From assembly GCA_900543165.1 (NCBI GenBank), contig UQQQ01000032.1, positions 1 to 24,627 of the forward strand: 24,627 bases of DNA, in the 5' to 3' direction. The position numbers and the translations under genes were made by a program. The stretch comes from an uncultured Dialister sp. GTDB lineage: Bacteria; Bacillota; Negativicutes; Veillonellales; Dialisteraceae. The notes below the pieces were generated by a model. It was not told the origin of the DNA and did not search any database. It saw nothing but the letters and a program-made list of their open reading frames with translations. Shown in pieces: positions 1 through 6,833 of this stretch (the stretch's first letter is position 1; every line of letters starts with the position of its first letter).

Positions 1-120
1 CGCTTGCACATATTGCCTTCGGCACTTCCCCCGAAGGGGGAAGCAAGTCATTACGCCGCTAACAATTTCCTTAACTTAACAGCCTTCCCCTCGAGGGGAA
101 GGTGCCCCGAAGGGGCGGAT
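1..120. repeat. Palindromic intergenic repeat cluster (REP-like)
   Basis: Positions 12-81 recur in inverted orientation at 16718-16787 with only two differences over 70 bases. The head is a palindrome of C5/G5 arms around GAA (25-46), followed by a less symmetric tail ending in CTTAACTTAACA. A second palindrome (83-103, arms CCTTCCCC and GGGGAAGG) and a third (103-117, TGCCCCGAAGGGGC) follow. The opening CGCTTGCACA also precedes the related repeat at 10636. The element probably begins before the window. No coding function is seen. Confidence 0.8.
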
Positions 121-285
121 AGGCCAGGGGCGGTATGAAAGAGAGCGGGAAATGCGTATCATGCAGGGAAATGGCAGCGGCCGAGCGCCAGTTTTGTAAA
201 CGGCGATGCCCGAAAGCAGTATTCAAGTCACCAGTCCCTTGCTGTTTCCCCTAGCTACTTCACCACGCACTCCCACTCCCTGTTC
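121..285 (+). repeat. Composite intergenic repeat, copy A
   Basis: The core at 202-237 (GGCGATGCCCGAAAGCAGTA followed by TTCAAGTCACCAGTCC) matches the cores near 5011, 17100, 18512 (reverse) and 22201. It is followed by the usual tail of loosely repeated CTAGCTAC/CACTCCC words. The upstream hairpin module is degenerate in this copy. Bases 286-609 are an AT-rich leader holding the promoter candidate at 414-442 and a short hairpin near 527-551. Confidence 0.65.
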
Positions 286-413
286 ATTTGCTTATGAATG
301 ATAATATTCATGCGAAAAAATGAGATAACGTATACTATTTCATATAATAAAAATTATGGAATATACCATCAGATGACTAAACTTATATGGATTATCCCCT
401 GTTTTACCTTGCC

Positions 414-442
414 TTGCCCCTTGTTTTTGTATAAAATATAAA
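414..442 (+). promoter_or_regulatory. Possible promoter of the ProY-like permease
   Basis: TTGCCC (414-419), a 17-base spacer and TATAAA (437-442). The -10 is good but the -35 matches only four of six positions. It would give an untranslated leader of about 160 nt. The AT-rich stretch upstream has other TATAAT-like words (331, 343) without a matching -35. Confidence 0.35.
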
Positions 443-609
443 TTACATTATTACTTAACCTCATTGTCATATGCAGGAATGGGAATTACATTTCTGAAAT
501 AGGATGAAGAAAGGAAAGCGGTTATGTCGGGAGAGGGGATCCACTCTCCGGCGGGGCAGTCTCAGCTGTCGGACTTGGGATCATCAAGACTTGCTAGGAG
601 GAAAGAATT

Positions 610-2028
610 ATGGAAGACAAAGAACAGGAAATGCACGAAAACCTGGAACGCGGCTTGAAGAACAGACATATCCAGCTCATCGGCCTTGGCGGCGCGATCG
701 GCGTCGGTCTGTTTCTGGGATCGGCGACCGCGATCGAGCTCGCCGGCCCATCGGTGCTCTTGACGTATGTCATCGGCGGCATTGCGATTTACTTCATCAT
801 GCGTGCGCTCGGCGAACTCTCCGTCGCTTACCCGGTCTCCGGTGCCTTCAGTGCGCATGCGGCGCGTTTCTTAGGGCCGAAGTGGGGCTATCTCACCGGC
901 TGGACGTACTGGTACATGTGGATGGTTACATGCATGGCCGAGCTGACCGCTGTCGGGATATACATGAATTTCTGGTATCCGGACCTGCCGCAGTGGCTGT
1001 CAGCGCTCGTCGCGCTTGCCATCATGACCGTGGTGAATTTCATCGCAGTCTCTGCCTATGGTGAGTTTGAATTCTGGTTTGCCCTCGTGAAGATCTGCAC
1101 CATCATTTTCATGATCATCAGCGGCATCGGCATGATCGTCTTCGGTATCGGCAATGGCGGCATCGCGACCGGCATCGCAAACCTTTGGCAGAACGGCGGT
1201 TTCTTCCCGAATGGTTTTTCTGGCACCCTGATGGCACTCGTCATGGTCATGTATTCCTATCTTGGTATCGAAATCATCGGTGTCACTGCGGGTGAAGCGC
1301 ATGATCCGAAGTCCACCATCAAGAAGGCCATCGACGAAGTCTTCTGGCGTATCCTGATTTTCTATGTGCTCTCTCTGGGTGTCATCATGTCCATCTACCC
1401 ATGGAATGAGATCGGGCATATGGGCTCCCCGTTTGTTGTGACCTTTGAAAAACTCGGCATCGCCGGTGCAGCGGATATCATCAATATCGTCGTCATCACG
1501 GCGGTACTCTCTTCCTGCAACAGCGGGATCTTCAGCTCCGGACGTATGCTCTACAATCTGTCCCTGCAGGGGAATGCACCTGCCTGCTTCCAGACGCTGA
1601 ACCGTCATCGTCTGCCGTGGGTCGGCATCCTCTTCTCCGCAGCGATCCTGCTTCTCGCTGTCGGTCTGAACTACGTCATGCCGTCTGAGCTTTTCGTCTA
1701 TGTCACCAGCGTCGGCTCCTTCGGGGCACTCTGGACATGGTTCGTCATCCTGCGCACCCAGCAGAAATTCCGTGCCTCCCTCTCGGAAGAAGAAAAGGCG
1801 AAGCTCACGTACAAAATGCCGTGGGCACCTTACTCCGGCTATGTCACCATGGCATTCCTTGCCTGCGTAGTCGTAGCCTCTGCCTTCCGTGATGATACGA
1901 GAGTCGCTCTCTATGTCACTCCGGTCTGGTTCATTCTCCTTCTCATCGGCTATCGTTTCGTCGATCGCGGAAATCGTGCCGGCGGAGCCAAAGTCGTGGA
2001 TGCCGTCAAGGCGACTGCGAATCGATAA
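610..2028 (+). CDS. Amino acid permease, APC superfamily AAT family (ProY-like)
   Basis: Inner-membrane amino acid/proton symporter of 472 residues, the usual length for the family, with about twelve hydrophobic segments. The N-terminal RGLKNRHIQLIGLGGAIGVG is the family signature for the first membrane helix. MRALGELSVAYPVSGAF (TM2-3), IEIIGVTAGEAHDPK (mid-protein loop) and VIMSIYPWNEIG resemble the proline-type permease ProY of enterobacteria more than LysP or AroP as I recall them. Substrate is inferred only: proline or another neutral/aromatic amino acid. The start is set by AGGAGG (597-602) seven bases before ATG. A longer overlapping frame from 504 is a shadow. It is a single-gene unit with a terminator directly after the stop; upstream lies a repeat-filled gap. 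Confidence 0.9.
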   Translation: MEDKEQEMHENLERGLKNRHIQLIGLGGAIGVGLFLGSATAIELAGPSVLLTYVIGGIAIYFIMRALGELSVAYPVSGAFSAHAARFLGPKWGYLTGWTYWYMWMVTCMAELTAVGIYMNFWYPDLPQWLSALVALAIMTVVNFIAVSAYGEFEFWFALVKICTIIFMIISGIGMIVFGIGNGGIATGIANLWQNGGFFPNGFSGTLMALVMVMYSYLGIEIIGVTAGEAHDPKSTIKKAIDEVFWRILIFYVLSLGVIMSIYPWNEIGHMGSPFVVTFEKLGIAGAADIINIVVITAVLSSCNSGIFSSGRMLYNLSLQGNAPACFQTLNRHRLPWVGILFSAAILLLAVGLNYVMPSELFVYVTSVGSFGALWTWFVILRTQQKFRASLSEEEKAKLTYKMPWAPYSGYVTMAFLACVVVASAFRDDTRVALYVTPVWFILLLIGYRFVDRGNRAGGAKVVDAVKATANR

Positions 2029-2033
2029 TGCAT

Positions 2034-2068
2034 CCCCCCGACTGAATTCTTCGGTCGGGGGTTCTTTT
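2034..2068 (+). terminator. Rho-independent terminator after the permease
   Basis: CCCCCGACTGAA pairs with TTCGGTCGGGGG (one G-T wobble) across a three-base loop, followed by TTCTTTT. It starts six bases past the TAA stop. Confidence 0.9.
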
Positions 2069-2127
2069 ATGGAAATGAACTTTTGACGGCTTCAAAGCCG
2101 GATCTCGATTTCTGCTGGCTACACGGC

Positions 2128-2156
2128 TTGACATTTGCCTCATCATCCGATACAAT
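2128..2156 (+). promoter_or_regulatory. Promoter of the T-box leader and binding-protein gene
   Basis: TTGACA (2128-2133), 17-base spacer, TACAAT (2151-2156). The -35 is consensus and the -10 has five of six. Transcription would start near 2163, just before the T-box leader. Confidence 0.8.
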
Positions 2157-2349
2157 AAGCACATATTATAAAAGTGCTGATGGAAAAAAGTACGTATTTC
2201 TGATTTTTCACAGAGAGCCGGGAATGCTGGGAACCGGTAAATAGGAAATAGGGAAGTTCTTTCCTGAACTGCATGACTGAAATCGAAGTAGGTCCTGTCG
2301 GGGTGGCTTGCGTTAAAGAGCCGAGAGTTGATCTGATGAAGATGAATGA

Positions 2350-2392
2350 GGGTGGTACCACGGAGAATCCGTCCCTTGGTACCACCCTTTTT
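2350..2392 (+). terminator. First T-box terminator
   Basis: GGGTGGTACCA (2350-2360) and TGGTACCACCC (2377-2387) form an 11-bp perfect stem followed by TTTTT. Here the conserved T-box core is itself the 5' arm of the terminator, so antitermination and termination compete for the same bases. Confidence 0.8.
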
Positions 2393-2436
2393 GTATTCCT
2401 TAGATAAATTGGGTGGTACCGCGATGAGTCCCCGTC

Positions 2437-2467
2437 GTCCCTTGCTGAGTGAAGCAAGGGACTTTTT
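2437..2467 (+). terminator. Second T-box terminator
   Basis: GTCCCTTGCT (2437-2446) and AGCAAGGGAC (2453-2462) form a perfect 10-bp stem with a six-base loop, followed by TTTTT. This is the canonical T-box arrangement, in which the 5' arm includes the bases that pair with the T-box core in the antiterminator. Confidence 0.9.
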
Positions 2468-2574
2468 GTTTCAGTGAGAGGAAGAGCGGCCATAGAAAGC
2501 GGCGCGTAAATCTCTGTCACGCAGAATCATATTTCTGAAAGCAGCATAGTAGAAAAGTAGAAAGGAATATCATC

Positions 2575-3564
2575 ATGAACAAATGGGTAAAAGCAGGGCT
2601 TATCGCAGCATTGGCAGGAATGACACTGGTCTATGGAGGATGCGGCGGCAATTCGGCAGGGAGCAGCAAGACTTCCGGCAAGAAACAGGTCGCCGTCGTG
2701 CAGATCATGCAGCATGGTTCGCTGGATGCAGCCAATCAAGGGATGATCGATGGACTGAAGGACAAAGGCTATGGCCCGGATAAGGTCGAAGTCGATCAGC
2801 AGAATGCACAGGGCGACCAGTCGAATCTGAAGAGCATTACTGCGCGCTTCAAGAGCAATAAACCGGACATCATCTTCGGGATTTCCACTCCGGCAACGCA
2901 GGCGGTAGCGAATGAGATCAAAGATATCCCGATCGTCGGCTGCGCCATCACCGATTTCGAAACGGCGAAGCTCGTCAAATCAAATAAAAAACCGGAAACG
3001 AATGTCACCGGCGTCAATGACAGAGGCCCGGTCGAAAAGCAGGTAGACATGGGCAAAGTCTTCCTGCCGAATGCAAAAACCATGGGGCTTCTCTACTGCT
3101 CGAGTGAAGTAAACAGTGAGATCCAGGCGAACCAGGCGAAGAAACATGCCGCTTCCATCGGCCTTTCTGTCGTAGAAAAAACGGTTTCCTCCGTGAATGA
3201 TATCCAGCAGGTCGCAGAATCCATGGTGGGGCAGGTCGACTTCATCTATGTCCCGACGGACAATGTCCTCGCCTCTTCCATCCCCACCCTCGTCAAAGTG
3301 ACAGACCCGGCTAAGATCCCGGTCCTCGTCGGCGCTGACAGCATGGCCAGAGACGGAGCGCTTGCCTCCCTCTCCGTAGATTTCTATAAATCAGGCATCC
3401 AGGCCGGCCACATGGCTGCCCAGATCTTAGATGGCAAGATCAAGCCGGAAGAAACTCCGGTCGAGGATCCGGAAGTCTATGAAGTCATCATCAATAAGAA
3501 AAATGCGGAGATCCTTGGCATTAAGATCCCGGATGAATACAAGAATGCCACGCTGGTGGACTAG
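2575..3564 (+). CDS. Amino-acid ABC transporter substrate-binding lipoprotein, TrpX/PF04392 family (copy 1)
   Basis: Extracytoplasmic solute-binding protein of 329 residues. The signal peptide ends in the lipobox VYGGC, with Cys23 as lipidation site and a Gly/Ser-rich linker after it. The body has the type 1 periplasmic-binding fold hallmarks of the TrpX group: VVQIMQHGSLDAANQG at the first strand, NAQGDQSNLK, ISTPATQAVANEI, IPIVGCAITD, LLYCSSEVNSEIQANQ and VPTDNVLASS. RBS AAAGGA (2561-2566) supports the start. The T-box leader upstream indicates induction on amino acid starvation; aromatic amino acids are the family precedent, but the ligand is not proven. No permease or ATPase gene lies in the window, so it must share a membrane complex encoded elsewhere or have lost it. 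A paralogue follows. Confidence 0.88.
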   Translation: MNKWVKAGLIAALAGMTLVYGGCGGNSAGSSKTSGKKQVAVVQIMQHGSLDAANQGMIDGLKDKGYGPDKVEVDQQNAQGDQSNLKSITARFKSNKPDIIFGISTPATQAVANEIKDIPIVGCAITDFETAKLVKSNKKPETNVTGVNDRGPVEKQVDMGKVFLPNAKTMGLLYCSSEVNSEIQANQAKKHAASIGLSVVEKTVSSVNDIQQVAESMVGQVDFIYVPTDNVLASSIPTLVKVTDPAKIPVLVGADSMARDGALASLSVDFYKSGIQAGHMAAQILDGKIKPEETPVEDPEVYEVIINKKNAEILGIKIPDEYKNATLVD

Positions 3565-3566
3565 GG

Positions 3567-3820
3567 ATGAGTAGCTAGGGATTGGGGATTAGGAGTGACT
3601 GGGATTCGCCGGCATCGTCATCCCGAGCGTAGCCGAGGGATCTTTACTGCATTGCGGGAATCAGCGTTTCCCTAGAAATGACGACGTCGCGAAGCGCTAT
3701 CAAAACTCCGCGGTGCTTCTGATTTTTATGCGCCGCACCATCATTCCTAATTTCTCATTCGAGCAAAGCGTTCATTCACAATCAAGGGACAGCACGTCCT
3801 CGGGGCTAACCCTAAACCCC
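3567..3820 (-). repeat. Composite intergenic repeat, copy B
   Basis: Read on the minus strand it holds, in order: head (GGGGTTTAGGGTTAGCCCC and GGACGTGCTGTCC), an ATTGTGAATGAACGC stretch, the hairpin module starting GGTGCGGCGCATAAAAATC and ending AGCACCGCGGAG (about 3703-3737), an AGGGAAACGCTGATTCCC block, a GATCCCTCGGCTACGCTCGG block, and the tail of CACTCCTAATCCCCAATCCC. The same order recurs in copy E. It fills the whole gap between the two binding-protein genes. A TATAAA at 3832 lacks a convincing -35. Confidence 0.75.
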
Positions 3821-3856
3821 ATATAGTATTGTATAAATAAAAGAAGGCAACACAAG

Positions 3857-4849
3857 ATGAAAAACTGGATGAAATGCGGTATAGCCGCTGTGTTCGCAGC
3901 GGCGGCTCTGATTTCCGGCGGCTGCGGTGGACAGAGCAGCGGGCAGAGCGGAGACGCCTCGGGCAAGATTAAGATCGGTGTCGTGCAGATTGTGCAGCAT
4001 GGCTCTCTCGATGAAGCCAATAAAGGCTTTGTCGATGCATTGAAGGAGCGCGGCTATGGGCCGGATAAGGTCGAGATCGATCAGGAAAATGCACAGGGCG
4101 ACCAGTCGAATCTGAAGACCATCGTTTCCCGCTTCAAAGCAGAGAAACCGAAGCTGATCTGCGCCATCGCGACACCGGCGGCGCAGGCAGCAGCGAATGA
4201 GATCAAGGACATCCCGATCGTCGGTACTGCGATCACTGACTACACAAGTGCCAAGCTGGTACAGAATGATGAGAGACCCGGCGGCAATGTGACCGGGGTC
4301 AGTGATTTCGCATCCATGGACGCACAGATGGAGCTTGCCGCTAAGCTCATCCCGCAGGCAAAGAACGTCGGCCTCATCTACTGTTCGAGCGAAGTGAACA
4401 GCGAAGTGCAGGCGAACCAGATGAAGGACTACTGCAAGAAGCATGGCCTTTCTGTAGAAGAACGCACGGTGAACAATGTCAATGATATCCAGCAGGTGGC
4501 GGAGTCCCTCGTCGGCAAGGTCGACTACATCTACGTTCCGACGGATAACACGCTGGCTTCCTCCATCCCGACCTTGATGAAGATCACGGATGCGAATAAG
4601 ATCCCCGTCATCGTCGGGGCGGACATCATGGCGAAGGACGGCGCGCTTGCAGCGCTCTCGGTCGATTACTATCGCCTCGGCAAGCAGACCGGCGAGCTCG
4701 CGGCGGATATCCTCGATGGAAAGGTAAAACCGGAGACATCTCCGATCCAGCACCAGAAGGATTACACCATCGTCATCAATAAGCAGGATGCGGAAATTCT
4801 AGGGATTCAGATTCCAGAAGAAATCGCAAAGAAAGCGAATAAGGTGTAA
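3857..4849 (+). CDS. Amino-acid ABC transporter substrate-binding lipoprotein, TrpX/PF04392 family (copy 2)
   Basis: Paralogue of the preceding gene, 330 residues, colinear throughout without large indels. Signal peptide with lipobox ISGGC (Cys23). Shared blocks include VVQIVQHGSLDEANKGF, NAQGDQSNLKTI, ATPAAQAAANEIKDIPIVG, LIYCSSEVNSEVQANQ and YVPTDNTLASSIPTLMKI. The RBS is AAGAAGG (3841-3847). It lies 292 bp after copy 1 behind a repeat, and has no T-box of its own. It is either read through from the T-box promoter or has its own weak promoter (TATAAA at 3832). Divergence at the C-terminus and in the middle suggests a different ligand or affinity. No transporter membrane or ATPase partner is adjacent. 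A terminator follows. Confidence 0.88.
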   Translation: MKNWMKCGIAAVFAAAALISGGCGGQSSGQSGDASGKIKIGVVQIVQHGSLDEANKGFVDALKERGYGPDKVEIDQENAQGDQSNLKTIVSRFKAEKPKLICAIATPAAQAAANEIKDIPIVGTAITDYTSAKLVQNDERPGGNVTGVSDFASMDAQMELAAKLIPQAKNVGLIYCSSEVNSEVQANQMKDYCKKHGLSVEERTVNNVNDIQQVAESLVGKVDYIYVPTDNTLASSIPTLMKITDANKIPVIVGADIMAKDGALAALSVDYYRLGKQTGELAADILDGKVKPETSPIQHQKDYTIVINKQDAEILGIQIPEEIAKKANKV

Positions 4850-4862
4850 AAAGCGTTTCCTT

Positions 4863-4896
4863 AAAAAGCTCGGCAGCGTAAGCTGTCGGGCTTTTT
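4863..4896 (+). terminator. Terminator after binding-protein copy 2
   Basis: AAAAAGCTCGGCAG and CTGTCGGGCTTTTT pair with two G-T wobbles around a six-base loop. It starts 14 bases past the stop codon. Confidence 0.88.
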
Positions 4897-4901
4897 GATT
4901 T

Positions 4902-5085
4902 TCAGTTCAAGGTTAGCCCATGATTACGTTTAAAAGTTTTCCATCCAGTAAGGAGTGAGGAGTGTTGGCGCGGCGCATAAAAACATGGAAGCGCCGCGAA
5001 GCATATATGAGGCGATGCCCGAAAGTAGTATTCAAGTTACCAGTTACCAGTCACTAGTCACACCTAATCCCTCATCCCTGGCGGC
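4902..5085 (+). repeat. Composite intergenic repeat, copy C
   Basis: Plus-strand order: head GGTTCAAGGTTAGCCC-like sequence (4906-4920), TTTAAAAG block, hairpin module GCGCGGCGCATAAAAACATG...GAAGCGCCGCG (about 4968-5000), TATATGA, core GGCGATGCCCGAAAGTAGTA (5011-5030), then the CCAGTTACCAGTCACTAGTCAC tail and CTAATCCCTCATCCC. This is the clearest full-length copy in plus orientation. The rest of the gap to yggS contains only its promoter. Confidence 0.8.
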
Positions 5086-5128
5086 CGATCCTCACCAAAC
5101 CTTTTCCCTTTTTCCCTATGGATTTCTG

Positions 5129-5137
5129 TGCTATAAT
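5129..5137 (+). promoter_or_regulatory. Extended -10 promoter of the yggS operon
   Basis: TGC followed directly by TATAAT (5132-5137), the extended -10 form that can work with a poor -35; the -35 region is T-rich without a clear hexamer. It sits just beyond the tail of repeat copy C. Confidence 0.55.
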
Positions 5138-5202
5138 AAATCATAAGTATAACTATTTCTACCAGAAGAGCTATGCTGAAACTACACAAAGAAGGCGGGG
5201 CT

Positions 5203-5892
5203 ATGTCAGAAATCAAAGAACGATTAGCTCATGTCATGGAGCGGATCGAAACAGCGCGGGAGAAGTCCCCGTATCATCAGGCGGTCACGCTGGTGGCTGT
5301 GACGAAGTTCCATCCCATCAAAGACATGGAAGAAGCCATTTCTCTCGGTGTCACCCATGTGGGTGAGAACCGTGTCCAGGAAATGGAAGAAAAATACAAG
5401 GAGCTTTCGCTCCCGGTGACCTGGCATCTGCAGGGACATTTGCAGAAAAATAAAGTCAAAAAGGCAGTCGCTATGGCAGATCTCATCCAGTCAGCGGACT
5501 CATTGTCCATTCTGCGGGAAATCAACAAGCGGGCGGCAGAGATCGATAAGGTACAGGACGTACTCCTAGAGTTTAATATTTCGGGAGAAGAAAGCAAGAC
5601 AGGTCTTTCGCCAGATGATATGAAAATGGCGATCGATGAAGCGAAGTCGCTGGCTCATGTGAGGGTGCTCGGACTGATGTGCATGGCGCCGAATTATGAG
5701 GATGTGGAGATGACGCGTCCCGTCTTCCGCAAAGCCCACGAGATGTGGGAGGATATGAAAAAGCAGTTTCCCGAGGGACAGATTTCCATCCTGTCTATGG
5801 GAATGACCCATGATTTTGAACAGGCTATCGAAGAGGGAGCCACAATGGTGCGTATCGGCACTGCGATCTTCGGCTCTCGCGTATACCATTAG
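5203..5892 (+). CDS. yggS: Pyridoxal-phosphate homeostasis protein YggS/YlmE
   Basis: Cytosolic PLP-binding protein with a fold-type III alanine-racemase-like barrel, involved in vitamin B6 balance. From the chosen start it is 229 residues, the usual size. VAVTKFHP carries the PLP-binding lysine (Lys35), and HVGENRVQEM, WHLQGHLQKNK, SMGMTHDFEQAIEEGATMVRIG and the terminal GTAIFGSR are the family blocks, the last two binding the PLP phosphate. I chose ATG 5203 because AAGGCGGGG lies just before it; ATG 5173 is in frame and would add ten residues but has a poorer RBS. It opens an operon with sepF, twelve bases downstream, as in the Firmicute division cluster. Confidence 0.93.
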   Translation: MSEIKERLAHVMERIETAREKSPYHQAVTLVAVTKFHPIKDMEEAISLGVTHVGENRVQEMEEKYKELSLPVTWHLQGHLQKNKVKKAVAMADLIQSADSLSILREINKRAAEIDKVQDVLLEFNISGEESKTGLSPDDMKMAIDEAKSLAHVRVLGLMCMAPNYEDVEMTRPVFRKAHEMWEDMKKQFPEGQISILSMGMTHDFEQAIEEGATMVRIGTAIFGSRVYH

Positions 5893-5904
5893 GAGGAGAA
5901 AGAA

Positions 5905-6411
5905 ATGAGTTTATTAGATAAGTTTAAAGATCAGTTCGTCGATCGTGATGATGAGGATATGGAAGAAGAGGATCTTGGCGAGGAAACCGCTCCGGTCAAT
6001 CCTGCTCAGCCTGTCCCGCCGCGTCCGGCAGCTGTCCGCGGCATCGGCAGAAGTGCTGTCCCGCGTCAGGCAGCTAAGCCGTATACCATGGTCGTCGTCA
6101 GCCCCAAGAGCTACAGTGATGCGGAAAAGATCGGGGATCATCTGAAGGCTATGCGTCCGGTCGTCATGAATATGGAAAAAACGGATGCGGATGAAGCCCA
6201 GCGTATCGTGGATTTCGTTCAGGGTATCATGTATGCGCTGGATGGCCGCATCGACCAGATTTCTGAAAGCATTTATCTCTGCGCGCCGAATAATATGAGC
6301 GTTTCCCGTGAGAATTTCGCTGCCTATGCGGGTCAAGAGGCAGCCGCACCTGCCGGTGCACCGCAGTGGAATGCCCAGCAGCCGCAGGGACCCTCGGCTC
6401 CAGAGGCTTGA
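5905..6411 (+). CDS. sepF: Cell division protein SepF
   Basis: SepF binds FtsZ and tethers it to the membrane in Firmicutes and Actinobacteria. The 168 residues show the family plan: an N-terminal amphipathic membrane-targeting helix (MSLLDKFKDQFVDRD), an acidic/proline-rich linker (residues 15-58), the compact SepF domain (about 59-135) with VVVSPKSYSDAEKIGDHL, ADEAQRIVDFVQGIMYALDG and SIYLCAPNNMSV, and an Ala/Pro/Gln-rich tail. RBS AGGAGG (5891-5896) overlaps the yggS stop. The last base of its TGA is the first of the next gene's ATG, so the two SepF-like proteins are translationally coupled. Confidence 0.95.
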   Translation: MSLLDKFKDQFVDRDDEDMEEEDLGEETAPVNPAQPVPPRPAAVRGIGRSAVPRQAAKPYTMVVVSPKSYSDAEKIGDHLKAMRPVVMNMEKTDADEAQRIVDFVQGIMYALDGRIDQISESIYLCAPNNMSVSRENFAAYAGQEAAAPAGAPQWNAQQPQGPSAPEA

Positions 6412-6833
6412 TGTCTTTCTGGGAAGGGGGTCTGGACTGGCTGAAAAAACAGTTCAGAGACCAGGACGAGGATGTCTATGAGACACCGACAGAGGAGAGG
6501 GAGGCACTTCCGGAGGCAGGCGCGCTGCCGGCCCGAAGTCTCCGTCCGCTGGAACTGGTGATCATGGTACCCGGCATGTATGCGGATGCACGGCATGGGG
6601 TGGATGCTCTGGAAAAAGGGCTCGCCGTCATTGTCGTTTTGAATGACAGTGTGGATGATGAGACAGCCAGCCGGTTTGTTGATTTCATGAGCGGGGCTGT
6701 GTATCTGGCCCACGGAAGCATCGAGCTTCTGAATGATGATGTCCTTATCTGCCTGCCGGAGAGTGTACGGCTCGATAAGGATCGGCTGACTGATTTCCAA
6801 GGCATTCCTGCCTGGAAAGGACCGAACCTATGA
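6411..6833 (+). CDS. Second, divergent SepF-like protein
   Basis: A 140-residue paralogue of the gene before it. It keeps an N-terminal amphipathic stretch (MSFWEGGLDWLKKQFRDQDE), an acidic linker, and the SepF domain: LELVIMVPGMYADARHGVDA aligns with the SepF strand-helix start, ETASRFVDFMSGAVYLAHGS with the conserved helix and glycine turn, and DDVLICLPESVRL with the last strand. The C-terminal tail is short. The start at ATG 6411 overlaps the sepF stop (TGATG); a longer frame from 6366 would lie inside sepF. Its stop overlaps the proC start (ATGA). In other Firmicutes ylmG often follows sepF; this is not YlmG, as it has no membrane segments. A role as SepF partner or modulator is inference. 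Confidence 0.85.
   Translation: MSFWEGGLDWLKKQFRDQDEDVYETPTEEREALPEAGALPARSLRPLELVIMVPGMYADARHGVDALEKGLAVIVVLNDSVDDETASRFVDFMSGAVYLAHGSIELLNDDVLICLPESVRLDKDRLTDFQGIPAWKGPNL

Larger units (their letters stand above)
2163..2467 (+). promoter_or_regulatory. T-box riboswitch leader with two expression platforms
   Basis: T-box leaders bind an uncharged tRNA and switch a terminator to an antiterminator. Stem I is visible: AGTA S-turn (about 2187-2190), arm TATTTC pairing with GAAATA, and the distal loop AGAGAG-CCGG-GAATGCTGGGAA-CCGG. Two T-box cores follow: GGGTGGTACCACGG...CCGTCCCT (2350-2376) and GGGTGGTACCGCG...CGTCCCT (2411-2442). By position the specifier triplet lies in GGGAAGTTC before TTTCC, suggesting GTT (Val) or, shifted, TTC (Phe). 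Neither has the usual following A, so the cognate tRNA is unresolved. The leader precedes a TrpX-family binding protein, a family with known T-box control. Confidence 0.9.

Noticed and set aside
504..1064. 186-codon plus-strand frame overlapping the permease
   Set aside because: Wrong frame relative to the permease, Arg/His-rich shadow composition; the permease has the better RBS and a full domain.
3812..4753. 313-codon open frame on the minus strand
   Set aside because: Shadow of the second binding-protein gene; it also runs into the intergenic repeat.
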